Assembly: GCF_030014955.1 (NCBI RefSeq)
Contig: NZ_JAGRPV010000001.1
Location: 992,001 to 1,056,000, forward strand
Source: Cohnella hashimotonis
Lineage (GTDB): Bacteria; Bacillota; Bacilli; Paenibacillales; Paenibacillaceae
DNA: 64,000 nucleotides
Direction of reading: 5' to 3'
The first letter of the stretch is position 1, and each line of letters starts with the position of its first letter. A program made the position numbers and the translations under genes. Under the pieces are notes generated by a model. The model saw only the letters and a program-made list of their open reading frames with translations, had not been told where the DNA came from and ran no database searches. Of the stretch, positions 35,862-43,123 are shown in pieces.

Positions 35862-36683
35862 TTAAAAGTAAAACAGGCTAAGGGTGATCGTACTGCCCGG
35901 CGTAATCGGCTGATCCAGCAGCGTCTGCGGAATTACGCGGCCGTTATAGCGTACCATCAGCCCGATCGGTCCACCTACAGGGATGCCGGCCACGCTAACG
36001 ATAAATCCGTTTGGCCCGAACTGCACCCTGCCGGTCGCAAAAAGCGCTTGACGCAGCGTCATGCCGGGATAAAACGTCACGTAGCTGGTGCCGGAGATGT
36101 TCGGGAAGCCGATGCCGCCTTCGACCGTTACGGCTACGAAGCTGGCCGGTTCGGGGAGCGGAACGGGAACAGGAACGGGCACGGGTCCGGGAACGGGAAT
36201 CGGCAGCGGGATCGGAATCGGAATGGGGAACGGCCCCGGACCTGGCGGGAACGGCGGTCTAGGAGGCGGAAACGGACCTGGTCCTGGCGGGAACGGCCCC
36301 GGTCCGGGTGGGAATGGCCCCGGCGGAAATGGTCCAGGCCCCGGATGCGGACCAGGTCCTGGAGGAAAAGGGCCCGGATGCGGACCTGGTCCATGCCCCG
36401 GATGCAAGCCATGGCCAGGCGGCCGCGGCGGCAGCAAGCCGCCTATGTGAGCGCCGCCTCCCGGTCCGAGCGCGCGCTGGTGTTCGGGCGTGAACCACCA
36501 TGGGATTTGTCTTACCGGGATGTCCGGCTCGAAGGACGCCGATTGCGGACTCTGCTTAACGGCGATGCCCGTCTTTTTTTTAACGGGCGCTTTGGCGTGG
36601 AGCGTCGCTTCGCTCTTCGCTCCTTGCTGCCGTCGCGTTTGCTTGGCTGCCGGCTGCCGACGGTTCTGCCCTTTATTTGTCAT
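35862..36683 (-). CDS. Pro/Gly-rich protein with small C-terminal beta domain
   Basis: 273 residues from the ATG at 36683, which has GAGGAGG 9 nt upstream; the longer frame has no site. Residues 1-50 are basic. A long tract (about 90-180) is made of PFPPGP-type repeats, then PIPIPIPLP and PVPVPVP runs. The last 90 residues are a compact beta domain (YVTFYPGMTLRQALFATGRVQFG) resembling the DUF4430/transcobalamin-like C-terminal fold. No signal peptide is seen. Such proteins in spore-formers are often spore-coat or surface components, but that is a guess. Confidence 0.75.
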   Translation of the reverse strand: MTNKGQNRRQPAAKQTRRQQGAKSEATLHAKAPVKKKTGIAVKQSPQSASFEPDIPVRQIPWWFTPEHQRALGPGGGAHIGGLLPPRPPGHGLHPGHGPGPHPGPFPPGPGPHPGPGPFPPGPFPPGPGPFPPGPGPFPPPRPPFPPGPGPFPIPIPIPLPIPVPGPVPVPVPVPLPEPASFVAVTVEGGIGFPNISGTSYVTFYPGMTLRQALFATGRVQFGPNGFIVSVAGIPVGGPIGLMVRYNGRVIPQTLLDQPITPGSTITLSLFYF

Positions 36684-36766
36684 GCACGTATTCCTCCTCG
36701 GCTGGGCGAATGTCGCTAAGGTACGATATGCGCCTGCCCAGAAGAAGGTGCGGAGGAACCCTGGAC

Positions 36767-36833
36767 AAAAAAAAAGCGGGCCTGCAGCCGAAGCTGCAAG
36801 CCCAAAAGATATATTATTGAAAAGGGGGGTCAT
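36767..36833 (-). ncRNA. Candidate small RNA, copy 1 (C-rich leader plus terminator hairpin)
   Basis: About 67 nt, minus strand. It starts after a TACAAT -10 element and carries GACCCCCCTTTTCAAT then TAATATATCTTTT. It ends in a hairpin (GGGCTTGCAGC, loop TTCG, GCTGCAGGCCC) followed by a run of nine T. No frame of useful length is present. It lies between fnr and the Pro/Gly-rich gene. A second copy with the same order of parts is at 57429-57497. The exposed C-run is complementary to G-rich ribosome binding sites, as in other Gram-positive regulatory RNAs. Confidence 0.6.
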
Positions 36834-36839
36834 GTCTGT

Positions 36840-36895
36840 ATTGTAACCGGCGAAGATGAAGGTAAGATGAAAGCTATATTACGATTGCATTACAA
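36840..36895 (-). promoter_or_regulatory. Promoter and conserved upstream element of candidate small RNA copy 1
   Basis: On the minus strand, TTGTAATGCAATCGTAAT (36895 to 36878) precedes -10 TACAAT (36845 to 36840), about 44 nt centre to centre. The copy at 57368 has the same 18-nt element with two changes and nearly the same spacing. No good -35 is present, so an activator bound at the 18-nt element is likely. The -10 and element lie between the fnr stop and the RNA. Confidence 0.55.
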
Positions 36896-36916
36896 TCTGT
36901 TCGCTTGACGTCGGAT

Positions 36917-37681
36917 TTATATCCGGCAGATCTCTTTAGGGCAGCCGGGGCAGGTCGGGCAATGGCAGATCTCGCGCAGCGCGTTCAGTTGAAGCACGTA
37001 AATGCGGCCTTGGCGGATGTCGATGACGCCTTCTTCTTTCAGTCCGTTCAGCATCCGGTTCACGCTCTCGCGTGAAGTGCCGATCATGTCCGCGATCTCC
37101 GTATGGGTCAGCTTAAGCGTGATTTTGATGCCTTCTGCCGTAGCGATGCCGTACGTGTTGGCCATGCGGATCAAGGTCGAAGCGAGCGCGCCAGGTTTGC
37201 CGAACAACAGCAGGTCGCGGAATTTGGATTCGCTCACGCGCTGCGTGATCGCCATCCAATTCATGAAGCGGACGGCGAAGTCGCCGTACCGATACAACAG
37301 AATCTCCAAGTCCCTCCACTGCACGACGCCAAGCTCGGCGTCCTCCAGTACCTCCGCGCTAAACGAATGAACCTTTGTCAGCCCGTTTTCAGGCTCCCAG
37401 ATGAGATCCCCCGCCTGCATGACCGAGAGCATGAAGTCCTTGCCTTCTGCCGTCGACTTCCGCAGCTTTACCTTGCCCGACCGCAGGTAGTACAACTTGC
37501 CGGCCTGCTCGCCTTCCCAGAATAAATAGCTGCCTTTTTCGACATGCTTCGGGTACATCAGCTCTTCCAGACGGGCGAACTGATCCTCCGAGAAGAAGCG
37601 GTGAATCCCAAGTTCATTTTCTTGCGCCCGTTCGCCTGCTACCCTTTTCTTCAACGCTTCGCCCATGACCGCGTCCCCCAT
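36917..37681 (-). CDS. fnr: Fnr, oxygen-sensing Crp/Fnr regulator (Bacillus type)
   Basis: 254 residues. The cNMP-like beta-roll (GSYLFWEGEQAGKLYYLRSGKVKL) is followed by a helix-turn-helix (LTHTEIADMIGTSRESVNRML). The C-terminus has a cysteine cluster (CHCPTCPGCPKEICRI). The C-x2-C-x4-C spacing of C244, C247 and C252 matches the iron-sulphur ligands of Bacillus subtilis Fnr, unlike the N-terminal cluster of E. coli FNR. It activates fermentation and anaerobic genes when oxygen is low. Perfect Fnr boxes lie at 37776, 41680 and 42349. AAAGGG precedes the ATG at 37681; the ATG at 37666 with GGGGGA is an alternative. Confidence 0.93.
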   Translation of the reverse strand: MGDAVMGEALKKRVAGERAQENELGIHRFFSEDQFARLEELMYPKHVEKGSYLFWEGEQAGKLYYLRSGKVKLRKSTAEGKDFMLSVMQAGDLIWEPENGLTKVHSFSAEVLEDAELGVVQWRDLEILLYRYGDFAVRFMNWMAITQRVSESKFRDLLLFGKPGALASTLIRMANTYGIATAEGIKITLKLTHTEIADMIGTSRESVNRMLNGLKEEGVIDIRQGRIYVLQLNALREICHCPTCPGCPKEICRI

Positions 37682-37756
37682 CCGAATCCCTTTGATGACT
37701 CCATCATACCGTATTCCCGGTTCGGCTTTTATCGGGGAACCTCCTGATTCTGGCGC

Positions 37757-37843
37757 GGGAATTCCCTTATCTTTTTGTGAGTATCGTCACAGTCAGGGGC
37801 GGAATCAGGAGTTTCCCCCTGATGAAATCGGGGAATTCCCCGA
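37757..37843. promoter_or_regulatory. Divergent control region with an Fnr box and two AATTCC palindromes
   Basis: A perfect Fnr box TGTGA-GTATCG-TCACA is at 37776-37791. It is flanked by the palindromes GGGAATTCCC (37757-37766) and TCGGGGAATTCCCCGA (37828-37843), 74 bp apart centre to centre, seven helical turns. The palindromes could be the target of the NreC-like regulator. The region lies between fnr and the GAF-regulator-kinase genes and probably controls both. Confidence 0.6.
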
Positions 37844-37915
37844 ATCACGTGGAGGCGGCGCTCCATTACACTAGAGGGAAGGGAACGTGATACGCAAGGC
37901 TTGGAGGGATGGAAA

Positions 37916-38377
37916 ATGATCGAACATAGGAGCCGCGAGGCGATTCTGGCGATCCTGGCGACGCTGCGCGCGGAGATGGGGTGCGACTTTTGCGCGATCG
38001 GCCTGACCGAGGCGCCGCTGCTGAACCTGAGATGGCCGGCGGCGTCCGGTCAAACCAACGAACGATATGCCGGCATTTCCGAAAAACCGGGACGCGGCTT
38101 ATCCGCGACCGTGTTGAAGATAGGAAGAGCAATGCCGCTCAGCATGTCGGAGTTGCTTTATACGCGCCGGCTGCAGGAGTATCCGCTGCTGCTCGCGGAA
38201 GATCTGCGCGTGGCCTATGCTGTTCCGCTTTATCTTCGTGGTTCGCCGTCAGGCATTCTCATCGCCGGCGACCGCAGGAAAAGGGTGTATCGCACCGAGG
38301 AACGCAGGATGGTGGCCGCCGCAGGCGAACGAATCGCCGTTCTGTTGACGGGACTGTCTACGGCAGGATCGATGTAG
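37916..38377 (+). CDS. NreA-like GAF-domain protein
   Basis: 153 residues from the ATG at 37916, with GGAGGG 7 nt upstream. It is a single GAF domain (GCDFCAIGLTEAPLLNLRWPAASG, VAYAVPLYLRGSPSGILIAGDR). Length and position before a NarL-type regulator and a HisKA_3 kinase match NreA of the staphylococcal NreABC system, where NreA binds nitrate and inhibits the kinase. Whether this copy binds nitrate is unknown. An 84-nt gap separates it from the regulator gene. Confidence 0.75.
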   Translation: MIEHRSREAILAILATLRAEMGCDFCAIGLTEAPLLNLRWPAASGQTNERYAGISEKPGRGLSATVLKIGRAMPLSMSELLYTRRLQEYPLLLAEDLRVAYAVPLYLRGSPSGILIAGDRRKRVYRTEERRMVAAAGERIAVLLTGLSTAGSM

Positions 38378-38461
38378 ATGGCGTCGCGATACGCCAAGTT
38401 TTCGATCGCTATGGTAAAATGGTAAAAAAAGCGGTGCTTTGCGCGACGGGGAGGAATAAAA

Positions 38462-39115
38462 ATGATCCGCATACTGGTCGTCGACGACCACGCTATCGTT
38501 CGTTCCGGGCTAATGATGCTCCTGAACGGCAGACAGGAGATGGAGGTCGTCGGAGAGGCCGCGGACGGAGACGAAGCGATCGCGCAAGCCGGCGCCCTTC
38601 GGCCGGACGTCGTGCTTATGGATCTCAGCATGCCTCACGGCAAAGACGGTCTTACGGCGGCCGCAGAGCTTAAAAAGTCGTTTCCGGACATCGCCGTCCT
38701 CATCTTGACGATGCACGATGATGAAGGCTATCTATTCAGGGCGATTCAATCGGGCGCGTCGGGCTATATCCTTAAGAGCGCGCCGCACGAGGAGCTTTTG
38801 TCGGCGATACGCCATGTGGCAGAGGGGCAGGCTTATCTATATCCGACCGCGACCAAGCGGCTGATGAGCGACTATCTGGACAAGCTGAAGAACGGTGATC
38901 ACGCAGGTACTTACGAGTCCCTGTCGGATCGGGAGAAGGAGATCCTCGCCAAGGTCGCGCAGGGATACTCTAACAAGGAAATCGCTGAGCAGCTTGTTAT
39001 CAGCGTCAAGACCGTGGAGTCCCACAAGAGCAACCTAATGGAGAAGCTAGAGCTGCGGACACGCCCTGACCTTGTCAAATTCGCGATGAAAAAGGGGCTG
39101 TTGACCTTTGACTAA
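38462..39115 (+). CDS. NreC-like response regulator (NarL/LuxR type)
   Basis: 217 residues. The receiver has D54 in VLMDLSMPHGKDG and a conserved Lys in YILKSAPHEELL. The C-terminus is a LuxR-type helix-turn-helix (LSDREKEILAKVAQGYSNKEI, then VISVKTVESHKSNLMEKL). GGGGAGG precedes the ATG. Its end overlaps the kinase start. In staphylococci NreC activates nitrate and nitrite reductase genes; none of those are in this window, so targets may be the nearby fermentation genes. Confidence 0.9.
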   Translation: MIRILVVDDHAIVRSGLMMLLNGRQEMEVVGEAADGDEAIAQAGALRPDVVLMDLSMPHGKDGLTAAAELKKSFPDIAVLILTMHDDEGYLFRAIQSGASGYILKSAPHEELLSAIRHVAEGQAYLYPTATKRLMSDYLDKLKNGDHAGTYESLSDREKEILAKVAQGYSNKEIAEQLVISVKTVESHKSNLMEKLELRTRPDLVKFAMKKGLLTFD

Positions 39116-40226
39116 AAAAGAACATGCCGGATTTCCCGAGTATCATGCGGAAATGTTGGCGGCACAGGTAGAGAGCTTGCTCTCGAGACTGGACATTGGC
39201 GTGGCCGACGGCGAGTACAGGGAAGAACTTCGCCGCTCGCTCAAGCAGCTTGCGGACGTCAAGTTCGCGCTCGACGAGTCGGCGATCGTTGCCATCACCG
39301 ACCGCAGGGGGAAGATCCGCTACGTAAATGACAAGTTCTGCGAAATTTCCGGTTACGATCGCTCCGAGCTCATCGGACAAGATCATCGTCTCGTCAACTC
39401 GGGCTACCATGGCAAATCGTTCATGAAAGAACTTTGGACGACGATCTCGTCCGGCCGAGTGTGGCGCGGGGAGATTAAAAACCGGGGCAAAACTGGGCGC
39501 GAGTATTGGGTAGATACGACCATCGTGCCGTTCGCGGACGGCGAAGGCCATCCGTATCAATACCTGGCGATCCGCCACGAGGTCACGCGCCTCAAGGAGG
39601 CGGAAGCCGAGCTGCAGTCGATGCTGGCACAGATGATGCAAATTCAGGAGGAAGAGCGACGGCGCTTTTCTCGGGATTTGCACGACGGAATCGGACAGAG
39701 CTTGTTCTTCTTCAAGATCACGATCGATCGGCTGCTGGCCGAACGGGAGGACGAGGGCCTCGCGATGCTGGGACAGCAAGTATCGCAGCTGATGTCGGAG
39801 GTCCGGGGACTCGCCTGGGAGATGCGGCCGTCCGTGCTGGACGACCTCGGCGTCGTGCCGGCGCTTCGGACTTACATCGAGCACTTCGAGGGCCATTACG
39901 GGATCCAGGTGCGCTTCGATTGCGAGCTTAAGCGCCGTCCGGCGCTTCTCGCCGAGACGACCATCTACCGCGTCGTCCAGGAAGCGCTGACCAATGTCGG
40001 CAAATATGCTGGCGTGTCCGAAGCCTTCGTATCGCTGCGGGAGATCGACGGTCTAATTCGGGTCGTTATTATGGACAAAGGCGTCGGCTTCATCCGTACG
40101 TCGGCAAGCTCCGGCGTCGGCCTTTTCAGCATGGAAGAACGCGCGCGTGCCGTTTCCGGCGAATTAAAGCTGCATTCTGAACCGGGCCACGGCACGACCG
40201 TCACGTTGACGGTACCGGCTGGTTGA
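39108..40226 (+). CDS. NreB-like PAS-domain sensor histidine kinase
   Basis: 372 residues from the TTG at 39108, which overlaps the regulator stop; AAAGGGG lies 11 nt upstream. There is no membrane segment, so it is cytoplasmic. Residues 53-165 are a PAS domain. A HisKA_3 core follows with H192 in RDLHDGIGQSLFF and the HATPase marks EALTNVGKYA and GVGLFSMEERA. Staphylococcal NreB holds an oxygen-labile 4Fe-4S cluster on four PAS cysteines. Here the PAS has only one Cys (FCEISGYDRSEL) and looks like flavin or haem-type PAS domains, so the sensing chemistry probably differs. Confidence 0.9.
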   Translation: MTKKEHAGFPEYHAEMLAAQVESLLSRLDIGVADGEYREELRRSLKQLADVKFALDESAIVAITDRRGKIRYVNDKFCEISGYDRSELIGQDHRLVNSGYHGKSFMKELWTTISSGRVWRGEIKNRGKTGREYWVDTTIVPFADGEGHPYQYLAIRHEVTRLKEAEAELQSMLAQMMQIQEEERRRFSRDLHDGIGQSLFFFKITIDRLLAEREDEGLAMLGQQVSQLMSEVRGLAWEMRPSVLDDLGVVPALRTYIEHFEGHYGIQVRFDCELKRRPALLAETTIYRVVQEALTNVGKYAGVSEAFVSLREIDGLIRVVIMDKGVGFIRTSASSGVGLFSMEERARAVSGELKLHSEPGHGTTVTLTVPAG

Positions 40227-40378
40227 AGTTGGGAGCTCTTGCTTTCAATACCACGAATATCCATATTCCGCGCGTACAGGTTCCTTTTTCCGGTGTTTTA
40301 ACAATATCCCCTTAAATCAGGGAAAGATGCGCGCCCGAGCAGCGATGCTATTCTGGCAAGTCGGCTGAAGGTCCGCGC

Positions 40379-41323
40379 TTAACCGGCATGCCGCCTGCTC
40401 CGTTCCGGTTGTCTAAACGCCCAGCGGATCGGGCGAATGCCGGAACGCGCGCTTACCAAGCTTCGATACGTGATCGTTCTCGATGTGCCGATGCACGCGA
40501 TCAGCGCTTCCAGCGTTCTGCTCCCGGAAACGTAGCGGAAACAAAATTCGTTCAAATACGACTGCAGATGCTTAGGGCCGATTCCGCCGAACGTCCAGGC
40601 CAACCAACGTACAACGCCGAGCCATGCGTGATGCGGCGCTTTGCGGCCGCGATGGCTGCGCTGCAGCAGTTCCGTTTTACCGAAGTCCCCGCGATTTGCA
40701 GTATGGTTATGCAAAAACCGCTCCACCGCTTCCTCATCCTCCGAACCGCCTCTGCCAGGAACGGCAGTCCCATCGATTCCGTCGACGGCCTTCATTTTGA
40801 GATGAACGACCTCTCCCGTCTGATCGAGCGAGGCACCGATCACGATCGGCTGCGGTTTCAACGCACCCTGAGCGAGCTTATCGCTGAAATACCGGTGGTA
40901 TTCATAGCCGTAATATTCACCCAACAGTTGCAGGCTCCCCTCAAGAGGCCGGGCGCCATCTTGTTCACCGATGACATGGCGCAATTTGTGGTTGATCAGC
41001 CAGGCGGTCTTATAAGTCACGCAGATCAACTCGGCGAGCAGCACGGCGCTGATGCCGAATTGCATCAGGTACATGGCCTTGAACCACTTGGTCAGCGGCG
41101 TGCGCGTGCCCTCGAGCGCGGTGCCGGCCGTAAGCGATGTCTGATGGGAGCAGGAGCGGCATTCGAAAAGCCGGCGTCCGCGGGAGGCTATATCGTAGTA
41201 ACGTGAATGCCAGCAGCGGGGGCAACGGAAGCCGTCGGGCCACTTGGCTGCAAAAAGCGCGCCAGCGCAATCTTCTTCGGCATAGCAAGGTATGGAATCC
41301 CGAATCGAAAAACCGCTGGACAT
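40379..41323 (-). CDS. Degenerate IS1595-like transposase protein
   Basis: 314 residues. The N-terminal zinc ribbon (CPRCWHSRYYD ... CRSCSHQTSLTAGT) and the C-terminal GPKHLQSYLNEFCFRY are IS1595-family marks. The DDE catalytic positions look lost: the usual V-D-E-x-Y-x-G region reads LEGSLQLLGEYYG and no clear second Asp motif is seen. The gene is still open, and AAGGGAGG sits 6 nt before its ATG, so it may be expressed and kept for another role. It is a proposal that it acts on the inverted repeats around it. Confidence 0.7.
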   Translation of the reverse strand: MSSGFSIRDSIPCYAEEDCAGALFAAKWPDGFRCPRCWHSRYYDIASRGRRLFECRSCSHQTSLTAGTALEGTRTPLTKWFKAMYLMQFGISAVLLAELICVTYKTAWLINHKLRHVIGEQDGARPLEGSLQLLGEYYGYEYHRYFSDKLAQGALKPQPIVIGASLDQTGEVVHLKMKAVDGIDGTAVPGRGGSEDEEAVERFLHNHTANRGDFGKTELLQRSHRGRKAPHHAWLGVVRWLAWTFGGIGPKHLQSYLNEFCFRYVSGSRTLEALIACIGTSRTITYRSLVSARSGIRPIRWAFRQPERSRRHAG

Positions 41324-41344
41324 ATGAATCCTCCCTTTTAATAG

Positions 41345-41356
41345 GAACTAATGTTC
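41345..41356 (-). promoter_or_regulatory. GAAC-n4-GTTC dyad before the transposase-like gene
   Basis: GAACATTAGTTC on the minus strand lies between a TAATAT -10-like element and the ribosome binding site. The arms match the Gram-positive LexA (SOS) box arms, but the centre deviates from consensus. It could equally be an unrelated dyad. Confidence 0.3.
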
Positions 41357-41679
41357 TCATATTACCAGATAATAGGTTTTATTGCACGCTCTTTTTTTGC
41401 TCAAAAATACGCTGCTCAATCATCCGCTTGCTTAGCTGCATGAAAGATATGAACCTGTTCGAAGGGGATGTCGTTAAAACGCGATCGGCCCCCTTTATCG
41501 GTTTTCCTTACTAAAGGGGATATTGTTAAAACGGGATAAATAGAGTCGAGTTGCCCGCCCTACTGAGCCAGCATCGCGCGCCGCGCGTTACCAGGCAACA
41601 AACGACAGCTCCTGAAAGAAGGGGATGTCTTTCAAACGAGAGAAGTGAGGTTGTGTCTATTTCGTGGCCGCTCCAATAT

Positions 41680-41722
41680 TGTGATTTTTTTCACATTACT
41701 TAATTCCGAATCACGTTATATT
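41680..41722 (+). promoter_or_regulatory. Fnr-dependent promoter of the hemerythrin-like gene
   Basis: The perfect box TGTGA-TTTTTT-TCACA (41680-41695) is centred at 41687.5. The -10 TATATT is at 41717-41722, giving a start near 41729 and a box at -41.5, the class II activator position. Confidence 0.8.
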
Positions 41723-41773
41723 TAATTCATCAAAAGAAGCAATGCCCCGATAAACCTGAAGGAGGAACCACCG

Positions 41774-42301
41774 ATGAAAACGACAACCAACACGGACAAC
41801 GCGCTGAAGCCTTACGGCGGCGACGACGAGCGATACACACTGCTAAACGATGCGGTCGTCAGAGCCCGGCAGGAGCACGACGCTTTGGAAGAGGAACTCG
41901 CGGACCTGTACGCGCAGGTGTGCACGGTACGCAAGGACGAGGACATTATTCACCTGAACGTTAATGTCCGAATCCTGAACGAACGCGTGAAGCACTTCAT
42001 GACCGAGTGGAGCGCGCATATCGCATGGGAAAAAACGGAACTCTTCCCCTACGCGGTATGGTACCTTGAGACGGAGCCCGATCTGTTCACGCTCATGGAA
42101 CAGGATTACGGTCTCGCGGAACGGTTCATCGGCTCTTTCCTGAACACGTTGGAACAGTCGGTGCTGCCGATCTCGCCGGAGGAAGCGAAGGCGCTGTCGT
42201 CCTATCTTCTCCAAGCTTACGCCTTCTTGAAGAACCGGCTGAACGAGGAGGAGGAGATCATCGATACTTTGGAGGATCACTCGAACGTTTACAGTTATTA
42301 A
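41774..42301 (+). CDS. Hemerythrin-like (HHE) protein
   Basis: 175 residues, all-helical prediction. Spaced His and Glu residues fit a hemerythrin-like di-iron bundle: H in RARQEHDALEEELADLY, then WSAHIAWEKTELFPYAVWY, then EQDYGLAERF and LNEEEEIIDTLEDHSN. Relatives bind oxygen or nitric oxide, or repair iron-sulphur centres. GGAGGAACCACCG precedes the ATG. A class II Fnr promoter drives it, so it is made when oxygen falls, consistent with oxygen or NO handling. The family call is by pattern and is moderately sure. Confidence 0.72.
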   Translation: MKTTTNTDNALKPYGGDDERYTLLNDAVVRARQEHDALEEELADLYAQVCTVRKDEDIIHLNVNVRILNERVKHFMTEWSAHIAWEKTELFPYAVWYLETEPDLFTLMEQDYGLAERFIGSFLNTLEQSVLPISPEEAKALSSYLLQAYAFLKNRLNEEEEIIDTLEDHSNVYSY

Positions 42302-42316
42302 GGGCATGCGAAGATA

Positions 42317-42391
42317 AGTGAAAAAATTCACAAGAAATAATAACGAATTGTGAGATCCGTCACATTCGAAATGGATCGCAGCCTTCATACT
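42317..42391 (+). promoter_or_regulatory. Fnr-dependent promoter of the DoxX-family gene with two Fnr boxes
   Basis: A perfect box TGTGA-GATCCG-TCACA (42349-42364, centre 42356.5) lies upstream of -10 CATACT (42386-42391), again placing the box at about -41.5. A second box with one mismatch, AGTGA-AAAAAT-TCACA, is at 42317-42332, near -73. Confidence 0.8.
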
Positions 42392-42464
42392 GAGGTTGTA
42401 AGGCGAGCAAGACAAACGACAGTCACTATTAAACGCCTTAAAGGCGAAAAGGGAGATGGCCATT

Positions 42465-43013
42465 ATGGTCACCAAGTGGTTCAAAGAAAACGTATGGGCA
42501 GCAGTCGCAGTAACGCTTCTCCGTATCTATGTCGGCTGGCAGTGGATCGACGCAGGATGGCATAAGCTGACGGGCGGTTTCACTGCAAAAGGATTCCTGC
42601 AAGGAGCGGTCGCCAAGCCGGTAGCCGACCACGCGACGAACGAAGTCATCTTCCCCAACTACACCTACTTCATCGAGCACTTCGCGCTGCCGAACGTCAA
42701 ATTGATCGACGTGCTTATCCCGCTTGGCGAGTTCCTGATCGGCGTAGGGCTGATCGTCGGGGGACTCACGGTAACCGCCGCCTTCTTCGGAATGCTGCTC
42801 AACACGCTGTTCCTCTTCGCGGGCACCGTAAGCACGAACCCATGGCTGCTCGTCCTCGGCTTCATCGTCTTCACGGCGGGCGCCAATGCCGGACGCTTCG
42901 GACTCGACTACTACCTGCTCCCGCTTATCCGCAAGGGCTTCGGCAAAATCAAGCACGCCATCACGGACAAGAAGCATGACGGCGGCACGCACGGCACGCC
43001 TGTCGCGCACTGA
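42465..43013 (+). CDS. DoxX-family membrane protein
   Basis: 182 residues from the ATG at 42465, which is 9 nt from GGGAG; the ATG at 42456 abuts the site and is unlikely. Four membrane segments are predicted. VTLLRIYVGWQWIDAGWHKL and LGEFLIGVGLIVGGLT are DoxX/DoxD-type motifs. Some relatives are quinone-linked subunits of thiosulphate or other dehydrogenases; the role here is unknown. It is driven by an Fnr promoter, so it belongs to the low-oxygen set. A long hairpin lies between it and adhE. Confidence 0.82.
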   Translation: MVTKWFKENVWAAVAVTLLRIYVGWQWIDAGWHKLTGGFTAKGFLQGAVAKPVADHATNEVIFPNYTYFIEHFALPNVKLIDVLIPLGEFLIGVGLIVGGLTVTAAFFGMLLNTLFLFAGTVSTNPWLLVLGFIVFTAGANAGRFGLDYYLLPLIRKGFGKIKHAITDKKHDGGTHGTPVAH

Positions 43014-43034
43014 TTCATCGCCTGGCTGATTGGC

Positions 43035-43062
43035 ACGGCGGCCGGAGTTCTCCGGCCGCCGT
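43035..43062. other. 28-bp near-perfect palindromic hairpin between DoxX gene and adhE
   Basis: ACGGCGGCCGGAG, TT, CTCCGGCCGCCGT: a 13-bp GC-rich stem with a 2-nt loop and no T-run. It could be a partial terminator or an RNA-stabilising stem that sets the adhE level relative to the upstream gene. Confidence 0.6.
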
Positions 43063-43123
43063 CCATATCGTCAGGCCGCCGAGACCGACGGAGGAAATCA
43101 ATATTTGACGGGAGGCCACGAGG

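Larger units (their letters stand above)
40295..41532. mobile_element. IS-like unit with 19-bp perfect inverted ends
   Basis: GTTTTAACAATATCCCCTT at 40295-40313 is repeated exactly in inverted form at 41514-41532. A near copy (17 of 19) lies at 41462-41480 and a weaker one at 41619-41637. The bounded DNA carries one gene, the IS1595-like protein at 40379. No clear target duplication is visible. The same ends bound a short non-coding unit at 53117-53284, which supports mobility of the family at some time. Confidence 0.6.

Noticed and set aside
40388..41206. 272-residue plus-strand frame opposite the IS1595-like gene
   Set aside because: It is antisense to a gene with a zinc ribbon and a good ribosome binding site, and shows no motifs.
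43035..43062. Rho-independent terminator before adhE
   Set aside because: The stem is strong but has no T-run, so full termination is not supported; kept as a hairpin only.
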